NCBI GenBank assembly: GCA_031367405.1
Contig: JANLPT010000240.1
Coordinates: forward strand, 1 to 8,307
DNA from: JALHNI01 sp031367405
GTDB lineage: Bacteria > Acidobacteriota > Terriglobia > Bryobacterales > Bryobacteraceae
Direction: 5' to 3'
DNA length: 8,307 nt
Shown: in pieces, positions 1 to 6,101 of the stretch
Position numbering within the stretch: the first letter of the stretch is position 1
Layout of the letters: every line of letters starts with the position of its first letter
Program-made: the position numbers and the translations under genes
Notes under the pieces: generated by a model
Database searches by the model: none
Seen by the model: the letters and a program-made list of their open reading frames with translations, nothing else
What the model was told of the DNA's origin: nothing

Positions 1-34
1 CCCCGTTTTCCCGGCGATGGCCCCGTTTTCCCGT
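1..34. repeat. Short tandem repeat array, right end (TTTTCCC variant)
   Basis: The window opens inside a 20-bp-period repeat. A partial unit (1-12) is followed by a full unit (13-32) built on the core CGGCGATGGCCCCGTT with a TTTTCCC tail. The 25 bases at 10-34 are identical to 1921-1945, and the core recurs at 4224-4286 and 4378-4398 with a CGTTC tail. The array probably extends left of the window. No function is evident. GGC/GCC and CGG/CCG complementarity gives it a REP-like, weakly hairpin-forming character. Confidence 0.75.
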
Positions 35-87
35 CGGGGTCTATCAGCGTAGGCCAAAATCTGTGAGTCGAATATCCGGCACCAGAA

Positions 88-297
88 ATGGATCCTTTGC
101 GACGTAAGCTGGCCATCCGGGAACTTTGCCATGTACTTGCATATAGGGTACCGGGGCACCGTGGAGGACGTATGGCAAACACACAAGCGGTAATAGCTCA
201 GGCGTACTCGGCCTTCTTTACCATCGCCAACGGCTTGATCGAACGCATGGATATCGGCGAGAGCCAACCTGCTTTAGGACATGATCACGCAAGCTAG
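88..297 (+). CDS. Doubtful small ORF, unrecognised (69 or 41 aa)
   Basis: An open frame of 69 codons. An internal ATG at 172 has a GGAGG at 163-167, only four bases away, which would give a 41-residue product beginning MANTQAVIAQAYSAFF. I recognise no domain, signal peptide or membrane segment. It lies between a repeat array and a gene-poor stretch, so it may be a degenerate remnant or a chance ORF. The internal start is preferred if it is expressed at all. Confidence 0.2.
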   Translation: MDPLRRKLAIRELCHVLAYRVPGHRGGRMANTQAVIAQAYSAFFTIANGLIERMDIGESQPALGHDHAS

Positions 298-618
298 CTT
301 GGCCCCTTTTGGCACCTAAAGCCTTTTGCACAACGGGCCGCCATCAGCGAGCGAAGATGCTTAGGATGTTGAAACACGCTCTTCAGCTGTGAAGGGACAG
401 GCCAGGGGCTGCCCTAAATCAATGACTTGCCGTTCCGCTAGGACCGGTCTCCAGACCGGTCCAGAGTTTTTCAGCAGCTTGTTAGATTAGCTTAGCTAGA
501 TTGGGGTGGGCAGATAGCTTTCTGCTCATAAATCCTTCATGAAATCTGGAGGTGGATTGAACCCTTCCCGCTGGCCGGGGTCTGCCTAATCAGCCCACCC
601 TGAAGATACCGCACGCAA
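298..618. other. Gene-poor stretch
   Basis: No convincing coding sequence on either strand and no tRNA-like or rRNA-like segment. The only clear structure is the strong inverted repeat at 441-462, listed separately. It is the 3' flank of the minus-strand hemoglobin-ankyrin gene, whose stop codon is at 619-621. Confidence 0.5.
441..471 (+). terminator. Strong hairpin followed by T5: possible terminator or dispersed palindrome
   Basis: Positions 441-462 form a perfect inverted repeat: GGACCGGTCT, two bases CC, then AGACCGGTCC. A T-run lies at 467-471 after a four-base gap (agag). Read on the plus strand it resembles an intrinsic terminator, although the T-run is short and offset from the stem. 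No convincing plus-strand gene ends just before it. It may instead be a dispersed palindromic repeat, or may end minus-strand transcripts as a simple block. Confidence 0.35.
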
Positions 619-1641
619 TCAACGGGAAGCACCCCGTTCCACCAGCAACTGAGCCAAAGGATCCCGGCGGCAGTTGATGGCCCGCGTAAGGGGCGTATCG
701 CCTTTGCGGTCTGCGGCGTTGATGGCCGCACCGCACTCCATTAGCGCGCGGGCGATTTCCACGTGGCCTCGCCTGGCCGCCATATGCAACGGCGTCGCCC
801 GCGTCACACCGCCGCAAGCGTTCACGTCCGCACCGGCCTGTACCAAGGCCCGCACCACTTCCCCGCCGCCCTCGGACGCGCATTCGTTGGCGACCGCATA
901 GAGCGGGGTATGGCCGCCATGGTCAAGGAGATTCGGATCTATCCCCAGCCTTAGCAATCGCTCGACGGCCGGCAGGGCCCCCGCGCCGCAAGCCCAATGC
1001 AGTAGGGTTCGTCCAGCAAAACGCCGCGCCCCTAGTGAAGGATCCCGCTCGATCGCTTCGGTGACGAACCCCATCAACTCGCCTCGGCCGGTTTTGAGCA
1101 TCCTCGCCAGCAATCCAACGAAGACCGGCGGGCGCTGAGGAAAGCGCGGGGCCAGCCGCAACGCCTCGTCGTCGCGGCCAGCGGCAATCGCGGCAATCGC
1201 GTCATCCAAACTCCGCTGCTCGGCCCAACGCGTGGCCAGTTCCTCATGCTCCACACCGGGGCCTTCGTGGCCGGTAACATAAGCTGAACTATGCAGAAAG
1301 AACTGCCCTAACGCCTTCCGTGTCTCCTCGTCCAACTGGGCCGCCTCGAGCGTTGCACCCATGTGCTTAAGCCACGCGCTTCGCGCCGCCGGGCTAATCG
1401 CAAAACGCGCGTGCGATTCACGCAAACTCAGCCACCACCGTTTCTGCGTTTGCTCGTCATCACCGCCCAGAAACTGAATCAGGAAAGCGGCAAATTCTTC
1501 AATCGCGCAGCGCAAGCTCTTGCCCGGAAACAGTGGACGCAGCACCAGATCCTGGCCAACGCGCGCGTAAAAATCTGCCGAAAGCTGCTTACAACCAGCC
1601 TCGCCACCTATCGCACTCAGCAGCCCTTTACGCATGCTCAT
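619..1641 (-). CDS. Group II truncated hemoglobin fused to ankyrin repeats
   Basis: A 340-residue two-part protein, probably cytoplasmic (no signal peptide or membrane segment). Residues 5-94 are a truncated hemoglobin: IGGEAGCKQL, FYARV with Tyr25 at B10, LRPLFPG, FLIQFLGG, RESHARF with proximal His77 (F8), and Trp90 at G8, the usual mark of group II. Heme and O2/NO-type ligand binding follow from the family. A helical linker (100-205) leads to about four ankyrin repeats at 206-238, 241-275, 279-311 and 313-340, with TPLH/TPLY motifs, a protein-binding platform. The open frame runs back to 1866, but its first 75 codons lie antisense to an IS630 transposase fragment. I therefore place the start at the ATG at 1641 or the one at 1635, where globin homology begins. 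No clear ribosome site precedes either. The IS remnant directly upstream may have replaced the native promoter. Confidence 0.9.
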   Translation of the reverse strand: MSMRKGLLSAIGGEAGCKQLSADFYARVGQDLVLRPLFPGKSLRCAIEEFAAFLIQFLGGDDEQTQKRWWLSLRESHARFAISPAARSAWLKHMGATLEAAQLDEETRKALGQFFLHSSAYVTGHEGPGVEHEELATRWAEQRSLDDAIAAIAAGRDDEALRLAPRFPQRPPVFVGLLARMLKTGRGELMGFVTEAIERDPSLGARRFAGRTLLHWACGAGALPAVERLLRLGIDPNLLDHGGHTPLYAVANECASEGGGEVVRALVQAGADVNACGGVTRATPLHMAARRGHVEIARALMECGAAINAADRKGDTPLTRAINCRRDPLAQLLVERGASR

Positions 1642-1647
1642 GCCAAA

Positions 1648-1908
1648 TTGTACTGCCGGCAGATTCCCGATGACGCCATTGCGTGGGTTCTGCATTGCGC
1701 CGGTCAGAAGCCGAAGGAACTGGGCTACGCTTACGAGCTTTGGACCTATTCGCTGCTTCAGGGACACGTGCGGAAGCATTGTCTCGAAGCCGGTCACCCG
1801 AGTCTGACTGAACTGAGCCGGTCCAGGCTGCACCGGATTCTGACGAAAGGCGAGATTCGTCCGCACAAGATCCGCTACTACGTGGAACGCCGGGATCCGG
1901 AGTTTGAA
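1648..1908 (+). pseudogene. IS630-family transposase fragment (N-terminal helix-turn-helix region)
   Basis: Translation in the frame that ends at 1998 gives a typical IS630-type DNA-binding region. It begins near IPDDAIAWV, continues through LGYAYELWTYSLL and LSRSRLHRIL, and ends with RPHKIRYYVERRDPEFE. The part upstream of about 1648 in the same frame is antisense to the hemoglobin gene and is not transposase. The homology stops abruptly at 1908, where a 32-bp dispersed repeat begins. The DDE catalytic domain is entirely absent, so it cannot transpose. It is a relic truncated at both ends, lying head-to-head with the hemoglobin-ankyrin start codon. Confidence 0.85.
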
Positions 1909-1945
1909 GGTCGGGGGATACCCGGCGATGGCCCCGTTTTCCCGT
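1907..1945. repeat. Dispersed 32-bp repeat, copy 1, with TTTTCCC unit
   Basis: Bases 1907-1938 are identical, over 32 positions, to 4208-4239. The last 25 bases (1921-1945) are identical to 10-34. It starts with AAGGTCGGGGGATA and ends in the core CGGCGATGGCCCCGTT. CGGGG and CCCCG ends allow an imperfect hairpin. It interrupts the IS630 transposase frame immediately after the Glu of DPEFE. Confidence 0.85.
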
Positions 1946-2047
1946 ACTCCCCCGATTCATGGAGAAAACGAGTTTCACTACTAAAGGCAGGCTTGTAAGA
2001 ATGACAGCGCCTCGGGCACCGATGGAAGACGATCGTGTAGCCGAACT

Positions 2048-2389
2048 TCATTTGCTTTTCCTTGCTGCTTTCAGTTTCTTAGGCTTCGGTTCAGGAAGGT
2101 CGTGGGCTGTGGCTGCCACCACGAGCGCGAGCCAGTCCTTGTCATCAAGACGGTCTGTGACGAGGTAGTGAGGCTTCGCACCAGGATAGGGGACCCTTTC
2201 GACAGGGTGCCGAATCGCTGTTTTTCCTGCGGGCGTCGGTTTAATAAATAGCTGGTTGCCGCACACGAGGGCAACGACCTTCACGCCGCAGTAAATCGCG
2301 TACTCGCCGAACATCTTGCGCGAGGAAATATGGCCTGCGCCGGCCATTTGATCACAGACATAAGTCACAAAGCTTTCATCGGAGGCCAT
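2048..2389 (-). CDS. TfoX N-terminal-domain family protein
   Basis: A 113-residue protein matching the stand-alone TfoX/Sxy N-terminal domain. It has RKMFGEYAIYC at 24-34, then VVALVCGNQLFIKPT, a PYPGAKPHYLV segment and DDKDWLALV. The tail is very basic (KPKKLKAARKSK). In gamma-proteobacteria TfoX/Sxy co-activates competence genes with CRP. Short homologues elsewhere lack the C-terminal domain and have no proven role, so a competence function should not be assumed. Start: ATG at 2389 with a purine-rich GAAGGGA about eight bases upstream. It lies 69 bases behind the SDR gene on the same strand and may be cotranscribed with it. Confidence 0.88.
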   Translation of the reverse strand: MASDESFVTYVCDQMAGAGHISSRKMFGEYAIYCGVKVVALVCGNQLFIKPTPAGKTAIRHPVERVPYPGAKPHYLVTDRLDDKDWLALVVAATAHDLPEPKPKKLKAARKSK

Positions 2390-2458
2390 GCGCTCATCCC
2401 TTCATGTAATTTTTCCACATCGTCAATCCGGGCTGTCTTCCGGCATGGATGTCGATGG

Positions 2459-3313
2459 TCAGTCGCCCGTGGACGCGCCCATCAGCCGTTGAAATGTCTC
2501 TTCGTCGGCGGAATGAAGGTCCACCCACTGTTCGTCGGTCATTCCCTTTCGCCACGCGATGAGCGGCTCCGCATCGGGCCCCACGGGATGCCGGACTTGC
2601 CACGTGCCGCTCTGGGCGATGGCAAGAACCTTCTGCGCCACCACGCTCGGCGGTACGGGTGTGTTACTCAGCGCGGCCGTGAACAATGCCGCGATACGCG
2701 CCGCGTGCGGATACACCGAACTTACTTTGGTGCTGATCCTTTGCGCCATCGCGGTATCGATGATCCCCGGCTCAACCAGCGCCACGCGCACGCCAAAGGC
2801 CTTCATCTCGCAAGCCAGCCCCTCGCTCAGGGCCTCAAGAGCCCATTTTGAGGCGCAATACGGCGTCGCCGGTGGGTGACAGAATGTTCCCGCTACTGAG
2901 CTGACATTGATGATGGTTCCACTCCGGTGCTCGCGCATTTGCGGCACAACGGCCTGAATGCACCGCAGCACGCCAAAGTAGTTGGTCTCCATCACGGCCC
3001 GGAAATCCTTGATGGACGTCTCTTCGATCGAACCGAAACATTCGATCCCAGCATTGTTCACCAGCACATTCACCGGACCCTGTTGCGCCTGGATGGCCGC
3101 GATGCCCGCTTGTACCGATCCATCGTCGTCCACGTCCATGGCCGTCACGGTGACCGGCAACTTCTCCTGCGAGGCCATCTCCGACAGCGCAGGTGAATTC
3201 GATGGATTGCGCATCGTCGCATGCACTCGATATCCGGCACGCGCGAACGCCAGCGCCGTCTCGTAGCCGATTCCTTTACTCGTGCCGGTGATCAGAACCG
3301 ATCGCATCTTCAT
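2459..3313 (-). CDS. Classical short-chain dehydrogenase/reductase (SDR)
   Basis: A 284-residue NAD(P)-dependent oxidoreductase of the classical SDR family, cytoplasmic. Visible landmarks are the cofactor glycine motif TGTSKGIG (9-16), Asp60, NNAG (86-89), Asn111, NVSSVAG with the catalytic Ser around 138-139, Tyr152 and Lys156 in YCASK, and EPG (181-183). A basic residue after the first strands (MRNPSN) hints at NADPH preference, which is inferred. The C-terminal extension (about 190-284) is the substrate-specific part, and the substrate cannot be told from sequence. Start: GAGG at 3318-3321 is 4 bases from the ATG at 3313 and 10 bases from an in-frame ATG at 3307, so either may be used (MKM or M). 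Confidence 0.95.
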   Translation of the reverse strand: MKMRSVLITGTSKGIGYETALAFARAGYRVHATMRNPSNSPALSEMASQEKLPVTVTAMDVDDDGSVQAGIAAIQAQQGPVNVLVNNAGIECFGSIEETSIKDFRAVMETNYFGVLRCIQAVVPQMREHRSGTIINVSSVAGTFCHPPATPYCASKWALEALSEGLACEMKAFGVRVALVEPGIIDTAMAQRISTKVSSVYPHAARIAALFTAALSNTPVPPSVVAQKVLAIAQSGTWQVRHPVGPDAEPLIAWRKGMTDEQWVDLHSADEETFQRLMGASTGD

Positions 3314-3349
3314 TTTTCCTCGTCGCCGTCTGCTCTGGTTGCTCTCAAA

Positions 3350-3355
3350 ATTGTA
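3350..3355 (-). promoter_or_regulatory. Possible -10 box for the SDR-TfoX transcript
   Basis: TACAAT on the minus strand, about 37 bases upstream of the SDR start codon, resembles a sigma-70 -10 hexamer. No good -35 hexamer lies 16-18 bases upstream of it, so this is only a weak candidate. The rest of the stretch between the SDR and antitoxin genes shows no coding sequence. Confidence 0.25.
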
Positions 3356-3488
3356 ACCCGCTCATGGGACCGGAAACTGAAATCGTTCATCGAACTGCCC
3401 GGCTCGGCTGCCTTATGTTTCGCCCATGACCATCCCGTGATTCGCCACGTCTAAAAAGACGGCGAAGGCGACTCTTATGATCGCACCA

Positions 3489-3508
3489 TGACGTCATAAC
3501 GTTATACT
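3489..3508 (+). promoter_or_regulatory. Toxin-antitoxin promoter with tandem palindromic operator
   Basis: Two perfect 8-bp palindromes lie side by side: TGACGTCA (3489-3496) and TAACGTTA (3497-3504). They run into a TATACT -10 box at 3503-3508. The antitoxin ATG is at 3515, about where transcription should begin, so the mRNA is probably leaderless. No ribosome site precedes the ATG. RHH antitoxins typically bind short adjacent half-site repeats at their own promoter, so autorepression by the downstream product is the natural reading (inferred). No strong -35 hexamer is visible. Confidence 0.6.
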
Positions 3509-3514
3509 GGCTCC

Positions 3515-3748
3515 ATGCCGACCAACACGAGCCGGACCACGGTCTATCTGGATCCCTTTCTCCACAAAGCCCTAAGATTAAAGGCCGCCGAAACAGACCA
3601 TTCGGTTTCGGAACTCATCAATGAGTCCATCCGCCTTAGCCTGCTGGAAGATGGCGAGGACTTGGCCGCGTTTCGCGAGCGGGCCAAGGAGCCAGTACTC
3701 GCCTTTGAGGATTTGGTGAAAGACTTGCGGCAACGTGGCAAGTTATAG
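3515..3748 (+). CDS. RHH (CopG/ParD-like) antitoxin
   Basis: A 77-residue protein. The N-terminal strand SRTTVYLDPFLHKAL leads into helix A and then DHSVSELINESIRLSL, the ribbon-helix-helix fold that dimerises to bind DNA. The acidic C-terminal half (LEDGEDLAAFRERAKEP...LVKDLRQRGKL) is the expected toxin-neutralising segment. Its last 14 bases overlap the toxin start. Two palindromes directly upstream are likely its operator. The start at 3515 is the only Met before the RHH strand. Confidence 0.88.
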   Translation: MPTNTSRTTVYLDPFLHKALRLKAAETDHSVSELINESIRLSLLEDGEDLAAFRERAKEPVLAFEDLVKDLRQRGKL

Positions 3749-3992
3749 GCTGCAAATCCGGAAATCGGCCGCCAAGGAGATCGAGGATCTTCCCAAGAAA
3801 GACCGCCTGCGCGTGGTCGAACGGATTCGAACTTTGGCGGCGAACCCTCGCCAAAAGGGTGCGGAAAAACTGTCTGGCGAAGACAAATACCGGGTGCGTC
3901 AGGGTATTTACCGGATTGTTTACGGCATCGACGACCGGCAACTCGTCGTAACAGTGGTGAAGGTCGGCCATCACCGGGAGATATACCGCTGA
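3735..3992 (+). CDS. RelE/ParE-superfamily toxin
   Basis: An 85-residue protein that begins with a GTG inside the antitoxin gene, an overlap of 14 bases that implies translational coupling. It has the family's short barrel: SYRLQIRKSAAKEIEDLP, RVVERIRTL, then KYRVRQGIYRIVYGI and VVKVGHHREIYR. Arg60, Arg81 and Tyr84 fall where E. coli RelE has its mRNA-cleaving Arg61, Arg81 and Tyr87. A ribosome-dependent mRNase role is therefore favoured over a ParE-like gyrase poison, though sequence alone does not settle this. Full length for the family and apparently intact. Confidence 0.9.
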   Translation: MASYRLQIRKSAAKEIEDLPKKDRLRVVERIRTLAANPRQKGAEKLSGEDKYRVRQGIYRIVYGIDDRQLVVTVVKVGHHREIYR

Positions 3993-4015
3993 TGCTGCCT
4001 AGCTGACTAAGCATC
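3991..4015. terminator. Weak inverted repeat after the toxin gene
   Basis: GATGCT (3991-3996) and AGCATC (4010-4015) are complementary across a 13-base loop, beginning inside the toxin stop codon. There is no T-run, so it could act only as a weak or factor-assisted terminator, or be chance. Confidence 0.2.
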
Positions 4016-4050
4016 CCCGGCATCCTCTCCCTTACGTGGCGGAAACAACT

Positions 4051-4079
4051 GCATCCACGGGCGGCCCCATTTCGGGGAA
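4051..4079 (+). repeat. REP-like hairpin repeat, left copy
   Basis: This segment matches 7008-7037 along its whole length apart from one inserted base and one substitution. It includes GCATCCACGGG and CCCCATTTCGGGGAA. The latter forms a CCCC/GGGG hairpin with an ATTTC loop. Both copies are in the same orientation and bracket the three-gene minus-strand operon. The right copy stands 24 bases before a RAYT transposase start, the usual setting of REP elements. Confidence 0.7.
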
Positions 4080-4137
4080 CGGGTAAAGACGCGGCTGGCG
4101 TTGAATGGGGTGGCGCGGTTTGCCTGGCATGACTGGA

Positions 4138-4166
4138 ATCTTCGGGCGAAGTGGAGTTCCGAAGAT
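4138..4166. repeat. Inverted repeat with 8-bp arms
   Basis: ATCTTCGG (4138-4145) and CCGAAGAT (4159-4166) are perfect complements around a 13-base loop. It lies between the REP-like repeat and the 21-bp array, in sequence with no recognisable gene. Its role is unknown. Confidence 0.35.
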
Positions 4167-4207
4167 CGGGGATGGGTTAACTATATTTATTTACTGCGGG
4201 TTAGGGA

Positions 4208-4286
4208 AAGGTCGGGGGATACCCGGCGATGGCCCCGTTCGTTCCGGCGATGGCCCCGTTCGTTCCGGCGATGGCCCCGTTCGTTC
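4208..4286. repeat. 32-bp repeat copy 2 running into a 3 x 21-bp perfect tandem array
   Basis: Bases 4208-4239 are identical to 1907-1938. From 4224 there are three perfect 21-bp units (4224-4244, 4245-4265, 4266-4286), each made of the core CGGCGATGGCCCCGTT plus CGTTC. The period is a multiple of three, so every frame translates as a repeated heptapeptide (for example RRWPRSF). This creates artificial ORFs on both strands with no other sign of coding. Confidence 0.9.
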
Positions 4287-4290
4287 TGAG

Positions 4291-4366
4291 GTAGGAGCCG
4301 TATGCGGTAGTGCCGCACGTACGGATCTGTGCGGGGGGCGGTCAGCGATGGCCGTCCCTACCGCGA
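4291..4366 (+). mobile_element. Group II intron 3' remnant: domains V and VI
   Basis: Bases 4295-4327 fit group II intron domain V: 33 nucleotides beginning GAGCCGTATGCGG with the AGC catalytic triad, a small apical loop, and closing CCGCACGTACGGATC. Domain VI follows as a nine-pair stem (4335-4343 with 4350-4358, loop AGCGAT), then CTACCGCGAC, a common 3' end in bacterial introns. No reverse transcriptase ORF or domains I-IV are present. The remnant lies inside the 21-bp array, with GTTCGTTC on both sides (4279-4286 and 4371-4378). It cannot splice alone. Confidence 0.72.
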
Positions 4367-4370
4367 CCCA

Positions 4371-4398
4371 GTTCGTTCGGCGATGGCCCCGTTCGTTC
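4371..4398. repeat. Fourth 21-bp repeat unit, beyond the intron remnant
   Basis: A complete unit at 4378-4398 is identical to those at 4224-4286 and is preceded by the tail GTTCGTT of another. It shows that the array continues on the far side of the domain V/VI segment. The following stretch to 4487 holds no recognisable gene and contains the 3' flank of the minus-strand operon. Confidence 0.85.
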
Positions 4399-4487
4399 AA
4401 TCCATTACGAGCGCCAATCTTCTTCTTAGCTCCTCGACCCAACCCTCTCTTCCAATCCCCCAACTAACTCTTGGATCTGCCCCGCGC

Positions 4488-5237
4488 TTACGTCGACGCG
4501 GGTGACCAATTCCAGACGCCCTGTTTCTCTTGTTTCGCCCCGGCGGCCGCCAAAGCTGAGGCCAACGGCTTATCGCTGGCGATGAGGATTGCCTGATCTG
4601 CGGGGCTCTCTCGCAAATAGAAGGTGACACCACAGGCCCACCTTTGCAAGGTCTCCGCATTCGCGGAGCGAAACGTCTCCAAGCTCAACAACGGTACAAG
4701 CCAGGGGAAATTCTTGAGGCCGATATCTTGAACCATGGGGCGAAAACGCGTGTTGCCCACCTTAGTGAACTCCTCACGCTGCACGAGACCTCGCATCAGC
4801 AGGACTGGGCCCAACCCCGCCATCTCGTTCACCGCCCGGCGCGACTGAACTTCGTCGGCCGTCACCAAGAGTAATTGATGCATTAACTCACGCGGCATCT
4901 CGCCAATGCCGAGATTCATGAAGTCCTCCCGGGACCACAAAGTCGGAGGAGGCCGATGCGGTTCGTATCCAAGCCCCATCTCGGGCATCCACTCCCGCGC
5001 GTGTTCCGAGAGACGGAGGCCCGCATTTTCATTCCTCATCTGGTTAAACTGCAGAAAAACCGCCAGTTGAGGGTGATCTGGCGTTACCTGCTCATCCAGA
5101 GCCGCATAGAACTCCCCGAGAACCGGCCTCAATTCCTGCCTCACGGCAAATCGGCCTAAACTAATCTGGAATACCGACCAGCCGCTGTCGCTAGCACAGG
5201 ATTCAATGGTGAGCACGCACTTCGGTTGACCAATCAT
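4488..5237 (-). CDS. Unrecognised protein, paralogue of the gene before it (third gene of operon)
   Basis: A 249-residue protein of no family I recognise. It has no signal peptide or clear membrane helix. Residues 176-212 align without gaps to residues 216-252 of the preceding gene product. Both share FP, a PL pair, SA, an aligned Trp and an ESP.D motif, so the two have a common C-terminal domain. Other visible segments are RPPPTLWSREDFMNLGIGEM (96-115) and a helical MPRELMHQLLLVTADEVQSRR. The start codon overlaps the preceding stop as ATGA (5237-5234), a sign of translational coupling and joint function. Position behind a spike-like gene suggests an accessory, chaperone/adaptor or immunity role, which is inference only. 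Confidence 0.75.
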   Translation of the reverse strand: MIGQPKCVLTIESCASDSGWSVFQISLGRFAVRQELRPVLGEFYAALDEQVTPDHPQLAVFLQFNQMRNENAGLRLSEHAREWMPEMGLGYEPHRPPPTLWSREDFMNLGIGEMPRELMHQLLLVTADEVQSRRAVNEMAGLGPVLLMRGLVQREEFTKVGNTRFRPMVQDIGLKNFPWLVPLLSLETFRSANAETLQRWACGVTFYLRESPADQAILIASDKPLASALAAAGAKQEKQGVWNWSPAST

Positions 5238-6094
5238 GGCGTGGGATACTCCATCTTCAACTCAAGCATCACGTCGACCGCCTTCCTCATCACTCCATCC
5301 ACTTCCGGCTTCCCCCACAAGATAAGCCCTGCGTCCACCGGGCTTTCAGACAAAAAGCAAGGGGCCAGCTTCAGCCACTCTTCGCGCTGTTCACCCCGCG
5401 CGCTCAAGATGCCCTGGCTGTTGAACAACGGGATGGCAAACGGAAAGCCTTGATATTGAGGATCTGCCTTCATTTCCGGGCCAAACGCTTCCAGGCTTTT
5501 GGGCAACAATGAATCCGCCAGTGAAAACGTAACGTCTACCGCGCCCTGGATGTCCATACCGGCAAAGCTTGGATGCTTCATGATATTTTCCGGCATCGGA
5601 AATAGCGGCGGAGCAGTTTTAGGGTCCGGAGGCAGCCAGATATTTACCATGCCCCCTCTTCCCAAAAACAAATTCCGCTGTATATCGGCTTTCTTTTTCG
5701 CAAACCACCAACCGATGTCGGTACCCATCGAGAGCAACGTGTCCTGCTTGCCTTCATTTACGATGCGTTCGATCTCATGCGAGTTAGGCACCTTACGTAA
5801 TGGCGCACCATAGGCCCTCATCACGCCGGCAACCGGGTTTAGTGCTTGAAGATTGAGCAGCATCAGGTCCATCAGGTCGGGGACGATTGCCTTGCGCAGC
5901 ACGAACACTTCCACGCGGCAAGCGAGTGCCTCTTTAATAAAGTGGTCGAAGGCCAGCAGAAAGTGCCTCAGCCACTGCTTCTCACTTTCACGGCAGGGAA
6001 CGCCAGAAATAGGAATCCAGTAGAGAGAGCTTCCCACGAGCGCGTCAGCCCTTCGCCAAGGTAAGTATTTGCTGGTCTCAATCACATTGGCCAT
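5234..6094 (-). CDS. Unrecognised 286-aa protein (second gene of operon)
   Basis: Start ATG at 6094 is well supported: GAGGGA at 6102-6107 sits seven bases upstream, and the preceding gene ends only 12 bases before it. No known domain is evident to me. The N-terminal half is rich in aromatics (LPWRRADALVGSSLYWIPIS) with a long amphipathic helix-like stretch (MDLMLLNLQAL). The middle carries WWFAKKK and a proline-rich IWLPPDPKTAPPLFPMP. Residues 216-252 are homologous to the next gene's C-terminal part, sharing the FP...PL, Trp and ESP.D pattern. It appears soluble. It may act with the spike-like protein and its own paralogue, but the function is not known. Confidence 0.78.
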   Translation of the reverse strand: MANVIETSKYLPWRRADALVGSSLYWIPISGVPCRESEKQWLRHFLLAFDHFIKEALACRVEVFVLRKAIVPDLMDLMLLNLQALNPVAGVMRAYGAPLRKVPNSHEIERIVNEGKQDTLLSMGTDIGWWFAKKKADIQRNLFLGRGGMVNIWLPPDPKTAPPLFPMPENIMKHPSFAGMDIQGAVDVTFSLADSLLPKSLEAFGPEMKADPQYQGFPFAIPLFNSQGILSARGEQREEWLKLAPCFLSESPVDAGLILWGKPEVDGVMRKAVDVMLELKMEYPTP

Positions 6095-6101
6095 CGCATT
6101 G

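Noticed and set aside
504..600. Complementary GGGTGGGC (504-511) and GCCCACCC (593-600)
   Set aside because: The 81-base separation and the absence of a supporting structure make it likely chance in GC-rich sequence.
1363..1647. First part of the plus-strand 211-codon frame containing the IS630 fragment
   Set aside because: It is antisense to the hemoglobin gene and shows no transposase likeness; only the part from about 1648 does.
1642..1866. N-terminal 75-codon extension of the hemoglobin-ankyrin reading frame
   Set aside because: It lies exactly antisense to clear IS630 transposase coding sequence, and globin homology begins only at the Met encoded at 1641.
2330..2851. Plus-strand 173-codon ORF
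   Set aside because: It is antisense to the SDR and TfoX genes, whose motifs are unambiguous.
4224..4398. Possible CRISPR array
   Set aside because: The 21-bp units are directly adjacent with no spacers, and no cas genes are nearby.
4101..4467. Plus and minus ORFs with heptapeptide repeats (RRWPRSF, GDGPVRS, ERTGPSP)
   Set aside because: They arise because the 21-bp repeat period is a multiple of three, and they also read through a group II intron tail. There is no independent coding evidence.
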